A model generated the notes under the pieces. It saw nothing but the letters and a program-made list of their open reading frames with translations. It had not been told where the DNA came from and made no database searches. From Monodelphis domestica (Eukaryota > Chordata > Mammalia > Didelphimorphia > Didelphidae): DNA of 64,000 bases. A program made the translations under genes and the position numbers. Shown one piece after another: positions 12,901 through 24,000 of the stretch; position 1 is the stretch's first letter, and the number at the start of each line of letters is the position of its first letter. The stretch covers positions 25,201,442 to 25,265,441 of the forward strand of contig NC_077230.1 of NCBI RefSeq assembly GCF_027887165.1. Reading direction: 5' to 3'.

Positions 12901-15900
12901 TAAAAATTCTTAAATATATTTACATTTTTAGAGTTGCTGTAGGAATTGAGAAAAATCAGATCACAGAGGTTTAAATAGTCCTCAGAGTGGGGCTAAGCCT
13001 TTACTTGGACTGTGTAATTGGATGTAGGATTTAGAAAGAAGAGAGAGGGCATTCCAGGTTGAGGCCAGAGCTGAGCAAAGTTAAGTCTTAGCTAAGGATG
13101 TTATTTAAAGGGTCATGATGGATTTAGTGCTAGAAGTGGCACTGAAGGCCAACTGGTACAACTTCCTCATTTTACAGATTGTGGAGGTGGAGTAACTTGC
13201 ACAAGATCATACAAGTAGTAAATAGAGGAGTCAGGACTTGACCCCAGGTCCTCTTTTTTAGTATAAAGGGTTCATATTAGAGAGTAGTGAAAGATAAGCT
13301 AGCCTAAGGTGGATAGAATGAAGGATTACAACTTTATGGATGGGAAGGACAGTGACAGATTATGAAAGTCTCAAATGCCAGGCTAAGGAATTAAAACCTC
13401 ACAATATAGATAAAAGGAAATGATTGTGTGGCTTGCTTAGTATTGTTGGAGGAGAGGTGGGGGGATGGGTTGGGGAACAGGATTTAATTAATTATTCATT
13501 TTTTAACATTGATTGTTTATGACTGATAAACCTAAATGAATGATCTTAAAGGTAGCTAGTTTGGAAGTGAAAAGAATGCCACTAGTTAAGACAAAGTTTA
13601 TTCTTTTCTTAGATTTTCCACATGAACCTGGTTGGAGGTCAAAGAGACAAATTTTGTGAATGGCCCATGGGAAACCTACCAAAACAAAATAATTATTAAA
13701 AAAAACATTATTACCTTGCCTTCTTTTAAAATTTATTTTTGTTATCATTATATACTTAACAAACAACAGTAAATTTGACATGGTTTCATGGAAAGGTGAT
13801 TAAAAGAGGAATATGAATATGAAACCATGAATATTTATGAAAAATAACTTTCATCTTAAAATTCAAGATGTAAATTAATTAATTAATTTATTTAGTCACT
13901 CATTAATTAATTCATTTATTTATTTACTTATTTTTAAAAAACCCTTACCTTCCATCTTGGAATCAATACTGTGTATTGGTTCCAAGGCAGAAGAATGGTA
14001 AGGGCTAGGCAATGGGGGTTAAGTGACTTGCCTAGGGTCACATAGCTAGGAAATGTCTGCAGTCAAATTTGAACCCAAGATCTCCCATCTCTGTGCCTGA
14101 CTCTCAATCCACTGAGCTACCTAGCAGGACCCTCAACATGTAAATTTGGCAAGATGCCTTTCTGAACTTTTTGCTTCTTTTCTTTTAAAAAAAAAAAGTT
14201 TCCCTTTCCCCTTAATTACACATACACACAGAGCCCCCCCTTCACCTTCCCTTGGATCAAATAGCCCCATTGCACAAAACAAATCCACATATTAGGCATT
14301 GAGGCAGGAAGTATTGTCATTTTCAGTCCCCTGGAATCATTATTGGGTCACTGCGTTAATCAGAGTTCTCAAGTCTTTTCAAGTTGTTTTCTTTAAAATG
14401 CCGTAGTCACGATATGAATTATTTTCCTACTTCTGTTCATTTCACTGTACATCAGTTCATATGAAGGTTTTCCTGGGTTTCTTTGAATCATCTCTTTTGT
14501 CATTTATTACAATAAATAAATACGTAATATTTCATTATATTAATACAATATCATCAGATTAGCTATTTTCTGACTGATCAACATCCACCAAATTTCCAAA
14601 AGTCTCTTGCTATCACAAAAAGTTCTACCATGAATATTTTCGTATTCTTATACATATTCTTTCCCTTTGCCTTTAATCTTTTTGGGGTATTAATCAAGTA
14701 GGAATATTGCTGGGTCAAAAATATGCATTGTTTAGTGACTTTGGGAAATTTTTAAAAATTATTTAATATATGAATTGATAGGGATTATGCTGGAGCAGGG
14801 ACACAAATCAACACAAAACTCTTTTAGCATTAATATGGCACTAATCACATTTAAAAAAACAGTGCCATATTCTTTAGTTCACTTGAGATCACTCCATTTA
14901 TTTCATTAAATAACTACTCTTCTATGGTTTATATAGTGCAAAATTAATAAGTTAAATATCACAATCTTCATTTTAGAATCAATTTTTTTCAAACTAAAAA
15001 TTGAAAGGGTATTAGGACTTGGTATTTTTCCTCTCCTCTTGAAAGGCTATCAACTCAGTTTTATAGATCTTACATCTTCTAAAAACTAACAGTTACATTA
15101 ATTCATTAGTCAGACTAAAGGCTTTTCTAGTTAAAACAGAAAAAGCATGGTGTTGAGCAAATTTTTAAATAACTCATCTAATTTTAAAGCAAAGAAAAGC
15201 ACAGTTTTCTAGTTTATCTTAATTTAGCTCCTAGCAATTTGCCAGGCTAACATTTTCACTGCCTTCCCCCTTATTTTGCACATTCCCTGGGGTGTGTGAA
15301 AATTCCAACTGAGTTATATATCTCCTGACAATTTGTATTTTACATGTCCACAATCAATTCAAGGAAATGCACATTCACTTAGTAACTACTGTATGACTTG
15401 TGTTTTCATCACTGCAATTGACAAACTATAATCCCTAGTTATCTGATACAAATTTTAGGGGGAATAATTGAAATATTCACAGGATTGTGAAGTTCAAACT
15501 CAATTTATAGTTAGCAATTTGGCTTTTAACTTTTATAAGCATGGGCATAATCTTACTCTGATTTTCTATTGTGGAAGGGGGGAACGAGGTTAGATCAAAG
15601 AAGGAGCAGAAAGAGGAAAGGACTTTTCAGAAATGAGAAGTGTAGGGACTATGCTAAGACAGAGCCAACTGGAGACTATTTGTATAGCTGTGAATTACTC
15701 CAATTCTCCTGGAAAGCAATCTGTAATTAATAAAGTTGATACCCTGAGACTCAGAGTTCCCACTGCTAGAAACATACCAGAGTATTCAAAACAGCACTTT
15801 TTATAGGAGGGAAGAATGGGAGTTGCTCATCCACTAGGAGAGTAGTTAATTGTGGTGCATGAATATTACTGCTTCATACGAAATAGCAAATATGAAGAAT

Positions 15901-18900
15901 TCAGAGAAGCAAGAGAGGCATATGACTCTACTAAGTAAGCAAAACAATATACACAACTATCATAATATAAAGATTAAGTGACTTTTTCTGAGATCAGACA
16001 GAAAGCGAATTAGAGAGCTAACAGGCTTCTTCATCTAGGTCCACTGGTTTCTACTATATTGAACTGTTTACACTTTATAAAAGCATTTATTTGTCTCAGA
16101 ACTGCTCTAAATCAAAGCTTACCTAAGGGTAACTGAAATTGGCTAAAATTAAGAACAGCTATACTTTAGCAGTCCAACAGGTAGGATAAAAAAGTAAAAT
16201 TAACTAATTCTCAGAATTGTCACATTTTTATGTAATTAGTTATTTGCAAAATAGAAAAGAAGCAATTAGGAACCCCTGATTTCCTGATCTAGGGCATCTC
16301 CCACAGAACTGTACCTGGTCTCTGGCCAATTCTCTGGAGACATGCTTTGGCCTCTTGCTGACTGCCAGACACATATCTTTGCTAAGATAGTGCAGTGGGT
16401 CTCACTGGTCACAGAATTCTAGATTTGGAGATGGAAGGAACCTCAGTGGCCAACCATCTCATTTTACATATGAGGAAACTAGAACCCAGGATTTTTAAGT
16501 GACTTGCTAAAGGTCACATTAGCAACAAGTGTGAAAAATGGAATTTGAATACAGGGCTTTTTATCCTCTATATTAAGTCAGTCTTTTATCCTTGGTACTA
16601 GTTTAACTTACATTACTTTGATGCTGGTTATTACCCTGGCTTCTCTACCACCAGAATGCCTACACTACTTCAAGTTCTGTGATTTTTTTAAAGACTTAAA
16701 TTGTTCATTTTTTTCCTCCTTTATCTACTTCTTTTGTTCCTTTTCTTTCCCTGTCCAATTGAGTAGCTCAGAATCTTCCCCTCCTCACCTCCCCTCCAAA
16801 GAGTTAACTTTTAGAAACTTTCTTTTATGTCAAGCACACATTTTCCAAAACTTTCTTTTGTTTTGTCTTAGGCTTGTAGATTTTATTTTCTGATTCATTA
16901 TTTTTTCTCTCCTCCTTTGCTCCTTTTTTCCTTCTCCAAAAGACCTTCTCTGATTCCCAAGTTGCTATCTGGTAACTTTGGCTACTTCCAGTAACTCTGT
17001 GGAAATGTATATGCTCCAATAACAAAATATATGTTTTGTATTTGCTTATCAGTAGGTAAGTTGTAGCTCTCCATGCCTTGGAGAATATAAGCTTCTTAAG
17101 AAGAGAAATGGTTACATTTTTTGTCTTCTGCATTCCCAGTGCCTAATATAGTTCTTTAAACATACTAGATTCTTAATAAATGCTTATGTAGTTGTGTGAA
17201 CTTGAACAGGTTAAAACCTGAGCCTCCCCGTGTCTACAATTGAGACAATAATAGTCACAACACATACCTCATTGAACTTTGTGAACAAAGTGCTCTATAA
17301 ACTATAAATCAGGACAAAAGTGGGAGCTATTATCATTCTCCTTCTTGCTCTATGCCATATAGACACATACTCACACACACAAATTAAAACCAGAAAAAAA
17401 TGTATGTTAGGATGAATAAAAAGCTTATATTGGCATAATAAAGACACCTTGAAAAGTAGTTTAATTTCATTCCTGCAGCTTTACCAAAAAAAGATTTACA
17501 CAAATTAAAATGGATAAGAACATTGGTGAACTGTTCCTTTAGCACGGTCACATCTTTTGGTAAATTGCAGTACAGAAACTCTTTCCCACTCTTTTAATTT
17601 TTGCATTTTAAATTCCCTTATTACTACTTTGTGCTGCCTTTTCCTAGTTTTTCTTTGTAGTAATCTTCCTTCTTCTAATTTTACAAGGTTGGGGGAGTGG
17701 GTTTAATTGGTTTGTTCTTCTTACAGTAGTATGAGTCCACTAACATAAAGGATAACACTTAATGAAGAACCACAATACTATCCATCAGTTAACTAGTCTG
17801 TCATCCCTGCCCCCTTCCCTACTTTCTGCCTAAGGGTTGGCCCCTGGCTGTGAAAACTTTCATGTTTGCAAAAGAAATGTAGAAAGAGAAATGACATTCA
17901 CTGTCAGACACCAACAATAGGGTTAACTGTACACACTCAGTAAATCTAAGGCTATGTAACTTTTTGGTGAATTGTGGCAATAAGACAGGAATCTAAATTG
18001 AGTAATGGATTCCTATGCTTCCAAAGTTTTGGAAAATGAGAACAGAATAAGGAACCAAAGCATTAGGGCTTTGACTACTTTGTGAGCTGGTTTCTAATTC
18101 TAATGTCTTTCCCACAATCACGGGAAAATATCCTAAACAAACGTCCCCTCCACCCTGCTCTGAAACCACTACATCGAGTGACAAAGTTCTAACGTTTCTG
18201 AGGGCATCAAGGGAACAAACCTTTTGATTGACTTTAGTGGCAGCCACAGTCATGTTGCGTAGATCCTGGGGGTTGCAATCACTGGAATTCATGCAGCAGC
18301 TGGGAGGGATCCCATGTTCCGCGAAGTATGGGCTGATACTCCAGTTAGTATAATTCTGAACACCACAGCAGCTCAGCTACAAAGAACAAGAAGATTTGGG
18401 AAAATACTTGCATCATGATCCCACTGCCACCTCTGTACTAACTGTCTAGAGGAAAGAGAGGGAGGCCAAGAATCACAAAGTAGTTGGTTATTCCCTTCTT
18501 TTTTTTCCACAGTCAGTCAATACCTCATTCACCACCTTCTTCTCTTCTTCTTGAAGCTTGTAATGGGGACGACTCTCAGCATACATGTTGCTGCTCCCTC
18601 AAAACATCTTCAATCCCCCGGGTGCTTAATCTCTTCAAATTCAATAACTTACTACTTTGTTCTACATCATCCAGGCCCAGAAATGGTCACGCCTACATCT
18701 CCCTCATTTACACAATACACAAGAGCCAGAATATTATCCTATTTACTAACTGCCTATCAGTCTATCTTTCTCCCTCTAAACCTTCATTGACCTGATTCTT
18801 CATCACTGAGACTTCCAGTCCTGTCTTGGGCCACTACTCCTGCTCTGACTTTACACAGTCCAACTCTACAATTAACAAGTTTGGATCTATACTTTCCTCT

Positions 18901-20981
18901 TTTCCTAATTTCCCTGCTCCACTGCTGCTCATATCTCACCAAATCCTAACCTTGGATTACACCGACCATATGAATTCTCCCCTTTTGCTCAATGCTGCTG
19001 AATGGGGCTGGAGGAATTCAAGAAACCATGCTAACCAGGTCCACTAGAAATTTATTTCATAAGTAACTGCATCCTCACTGGGGCAAGGTAATCTGTTTAC
19101 TTCTGTCTAATTGATTCTCCATGCTGTTTCCCCATAGAGACTATTCCAAACATTCTCTTTTCACTTCCTATCTTTCCATGAGAAATTTTTAATTAAGTTT
19201 TTCTTTTTTCAAATAATGAAAATCCATCTTCCTTCCCTTCTATCCCACCCTATGGAAGAAAGAAAAAAAAAGAAAACCCTTGTAACATATATAGTCAAAC
19301 AAACAATTCTAGCATGGGCCATATCCAAAAAATATATGTGTATTTCAATCTGAGCCCATCATCTCTCTTTCAGGAGGTGTGTAGTATGTTTCACCATGAG
19401 TTTTCTGGAACTGTGGCTGATCAGCACTCTTAAGTCTTCCAAAAATGTTTTTTATCTTTACAATATTGTTGTTATTGAATAAATTGTTCTCTTGGTCATC
19501 CTCACTTCACTCTGCATCAGTTTACAGAATTATCCCCAAGTTTTTCTGGTACTATACTCTTCAACATTTCTATAGCAAAATTACAGTGAGAAAACTAAAG
19601 CCATTCGTTGAGTTTCCTCTTCTCTCCTCTTCATATTTAAACCCTCTGATATCATCTCCCAGTCTCTTCTCCTTGCCAAGACCACCTTTTCTACATGTAC
19701 ACTTGATCTCAATCCTTTCCATGTTCTTTTGAAGACTACCTTCAAAATTATATTCCTTTTTCTAATCTTTGATATATCTATTTATTGATTCCTTTGATGT
19801 TGACTTCAAATATAACCAAGTCTCCCCAAGTCTTAATTCATTTGACTCTACCAATCCCTCAAGCATCCCATCTCCCTTTCTTAACCAATCTCTGAGAAAA
19901 AGCTGTCTAGTCATTTCATCCACTTCTTCTCCCTCACTTCACAATCCTTTGACTTCTGATTGCATCAGTCAACTAAAATTACCAATTATCTTTTAAATGA
20001 TAAATCCAATGGTCTTTTTCTATACTCATCCTTTTTAATCTGTTGCCTCCATTGACCTCCTGGAAGGTCTCTCCTTTTGGATTTTTCTGACTATTCTCCT
20101 TTGATTTCCTCCTATCTATCAATTTAATGCTTCTTAGACTCCTTAGTTGAATCATCATCCCTATGCACTTGTTAACTTTGGGTATACATCAAGGCTCTAT
20201 CCTGGGTGCTCTTTTCTCTTACTCTTGGTGAATTTAAAAGCTCCCATGGATTAAATTGTCACTTTAATTCTGATCACCTTTAGATCAATATAGTTAGCTC
20301 TAGATTCTCTTTGGAGCTCAAATCCCCACAAAACCATCTGCATATTGGACACATCAACTTTCCAGTGGTAACAATTCTGCTATTATTAAAGTATGTGTTC
20401 AGGAATGAAAGGCATGTGTTTAGTTACAAAGGCATTTGACCCAAGAGAGATTTGCTTTTTCTGTGGAGTTAATATCTGAGTAAATTGTTGAAAGCCAATC
20501 TTTAAGAATCTGAGCTATTTTTCTCTCTCAAGCAATGACATGATAAAAAAAAATCACCAAATAATAGCAAATACCCACACCTGAGAAGGCTGTATAATTA
20601 ATAATAATAGCACATCACAAACTTGAAACTGCAAGTGGTGACTGACTTTGCAGAGAGTTCTCTCCTTAAATTTCTATCTTGCCACTTTAAACTTACACTC
20701 TCCTGAACATCATCCACTGCACGGCTTCTCTCATCATTCCCGTTGTAATTATGCATGGCTTCAGTGTATGTCCTGAGGAAGGTATCCTTGATCTAAGGAA
20801 GGAAAACAGACAGGAAACACAATGTCATCTCACTGCTTGAAAAGCTCAGTCAACAACAAGTATTCATTAAGTGATGACTATGTGCTGGGCACCATGCTAA
20901 AAACTGGAGACACAAAGTAAAGCAAATTTATGTTAACATGCTAGTTTTCATTTCAAGATCATCCTTTTGGGATGGATATAG

Positions 20982-21013
<32 letters not shown>

Positions 21014-24000
21014 GCTTTTGTTCCTGTGAGCTGTGGTTTATTGGCAGTTTCCCAATATAAATAATTATAAAATGCCTAAAGCTTGAGGGGACAGGGGGGC
21101 TCAGAAATCACTTAATCTGAGTCTCTTCTTTTTAAATAGGAAGGAACTAAGGCCTAGAGAGATCCCCTAAAGTCTTTTATAACCAGAATTTTTTGTTTGC
21201 AATATAAAAAAAAAAACAAATTAGAATGAAGCTTTACTTTGTTTCATGAGTTGTATAAGCATGGATGTCTGGTATTGCCAATACAAATGGACAAGCTGGT
21301 CCAGGAATTAAACAGGAGACGAGTAGTTTGAATTTATCTTCAGGGATTTGAAAAACTCCTTTAAATACTCCAAGCTTCTTCTAGAAACAAAATTCTATCT
21401 TTTTTAATATCCAAATCCTACTAGCATTATTGGTCTAGATGAGAGACACTGAACACAAATCTTATAAGAACTGAAAATGAATTTAAAAAGTCAAGGACTG
21501 TGTGTGTGTGTGGTGTGGGGGAGAGGAGGTATGGAACAGTAAGCAGCGTGCAATGTGAATCAAGGAACAACTTCAATGAAGAAGAGAAAAAAGATGTCAT
21601 TAGACTGCCAGAAAGAGAAAGCTTATGACCTAGTTAAGGAGGAGGATGACAGGAGGGGAGGAAGATTCACCGTATATTGAGGAAGGGGACCCTAGTAGCA
21701 AACTCATGGGAGATCCAGAACAAGAAGAGTCTTACAGGATGGGTAGCCATGAATAGGTTGCTATTTGTATTGCTGGAGGGGATATCTAAACTGATAGAAT
21801 CATAGATTCACTTAATCATCTGAAAAGCATAACTTAGGGCAGGATGGTGCTGAGGGTAGTGAATTGACTGAAGAAAATGATCTATTACTAAAATAATACC
21901 TCTTGTCACCACCTGGGAATACTAGGGGCATGGTTCTGTCATCTAGATGTGAATAGATATTTAATGAAGTGGAAGCAGGGGACCGTCAGAGATGGGATAG
22001 TATTAGTTATGTGGATGAAAAGCTGAACCAAGATAAAGAGAATACTACATTTAAAGTCAGGGTCTAGTTAGTTTCTCAAACCATATGATTTGACTTTGTG
22101 TTCCCTTCCATATTTTCATTCACTCTTGAAGTAGAATTCTAAAGAACAGGTCATTTTAGGGGATATTAAAACCAGCTGTGGAAATTACTACTTCTCAGAA
22201 AAAAAAGACTGATAGACTTCACTGACCAACACTTAGGGAAAAGTAGAGAAAAGATTTTTCTTCAATTCCCCACTTTGAATTTTTGGTATAGCTTAATTTA
22301 TTGATTTTAAAACCTTAAACACACCTATCTATATGTATTTTATTGGGGAAGATATAATATTTGCAATATAACGAAGAAACTAATTCAGTTTGGTTTTGCA
22401 GCCTTGGAAATCCTCCCTCTGTTAACCTATCTATACATCTTACAGAAAGATCTATGTTTTACTATCCATAAGCAGAGGACAAACTGAGGGAGTAGAAACA
22501 CTGAGGAAAAGCAACTGCCTGACTACAGTGGCTGAGGGGACATGACAGAGGAGAGACTCTAAACAAACACTCTAATGCAAATATTAACAACATGGCAATG
22601 GGTTCGAATCAAGAACACATGTGATACCCAGTGGAATCACGCGTCAGCTACGGGGGGGGGGGTGGGAGAGAGGAAAAGAAAATGATCTTTGTCTTTAATG
22701 AATAATGCATGGAAATGATCAAATAAAATACTATAAAATTAAAAAAAAAGAAAGATCTATGTTTTAAAAGTACACTTATTCATTATTATAAGCTTTAGCA
22801 TTGTAACAGGGCTAGAGAATGGCCTTTCATGATGGATGCATAGAGACTGCTTAAGAATAAAAATCCAATAACTAAGGATCCTAACTTTGTCCAAATCTGT
22901 TCACTTGAAATCATAATTTCAGCCCATACTGTAGCTAGAAAACTACCACGACTCAATGTAAACAGATCAAACTTAGTGTTTTGTATGTGCTTTGCACACT
23001 TTTAGGAGTTCTGATGACCCTTCTCTTCCAAAAACCCTGAGACCCCATCCCCTGATCTGTGTGCACTTACCTCATGACGAAACACAAAACCTGAGATTCC
23101 AGCCACCAGCTCAGCCAAGAACACCAGGGACAAGAACATGGCATACTGGGGGGGAAAGGGACAATATCAAATGTGAAGAATGAAAATTCATTAAAAAATT
23201 CTCTTTAGCATTATAAAGAGCTAAAAAGGTCTTAGAACTCACCTAGTCTGCCTCCTGTCACTTTAAAGAGGAAAAAATTAAAATCCAGAAAGATGGCATA
23301 ATTTTCCCAAGGATACAGGCAGAGCTGGGACTAGAATGTAGTTCTAATGGCTAATATACGCATTTTTTCTTTCCTGTCCCAAAGGAACCTTTCCCCAAAT
23401 TTTATTATCTCTAGTTGTATAGGTTTAGAATAGTATTTAGTGGTTTTACAGTTTGGGAAGGGGCCATATGGTAATTTCATAGATCTATAGGTCTATTTAT
23501 ACCAGGCTTAAATTCTTTTATGAGGGTAGTAACTATCACTTTGAAAATATGATTTTTCTCCCCCTTTCCTTTCTCCTTATGTCCAAAGTCAATACTCTCC
23601 CAGTCCTTGGACATATTAAGAGAAAAAAAAAACCTAATTTTTGATTTGTTCGTTTTTCAAGTTTTTTGATTTGCATACCCAATTCATTAACCTCTGCCTT
23701 CCCTAATATATTTATTCAAGGATATAAATTTCCCCAAGTACTGCTTTGGCTGCATCCCATAGATTTTGAAAAGATGTCTCATCATTGTCATTTTCTTCAA
23801 TGAAATTATTGTTTCTATGATTTGTTCTTTAACCGATTTTGGAGAATCGTATTATTTAATTTCCAATTAATTTTTGTTTTGGTTTTCCATGTACCCTTAC
23901 TAATGATTATTTTTATTGCATTATGATCTGAAAAAGTTACTTTTATTATTTCTGCTTTTTTGCACTTGTTTTCCATGTTTTTATGCCCTAGTACATGGTC

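Larger units (their letters stand above)
11376..18220 (-). other. TSPAN7: TSPAN7 intron 5
   Basis: This 6.8-kb intron holds L2 ends near 12.3-12.7 and 16.9-17.2 kb, a CORE-SINE with a long AT tail (13877-14132), old L1 3' pieces (14160-14760 antisense, 15660-15970 sense) and several MIRs. In 11376-11690, 11860-12250, 12850-13120, 14770-15650, 16620-16900 and 17350-18220 I recognise nothing. Confidence 0.75.
18377..20696 (-). other. TSPAN7: TSPAN7 intron 4
   Basis: This 2.3-kb intron is largely a sense L2 copy (about 18500-20370), interrupted by an antisense L1 3' end (about 19160-19575). In 20370-20696 I see nothing recognisable. Confidence 0.75.
20793..23070 (-). other. TSPAN7: TSPAN7 intron 3
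   Basis: This 2.3-kb intron holds an antisense L2 end (20853-20932), a (TG)n run, a MIR fragment (21060-21180) and a young-looking L1 3' end (22462-22748). In 21190-22440 and 22767-23070 I recognise nothing. Confidence 0.75.

Noticed and set aside
17993-18292. Minus-strand 99-codon frame
   Set aside because: Its first residues are TSPAN7 exon 5, but it reads through the GTTTGT donor into intron. Not a separate protein.
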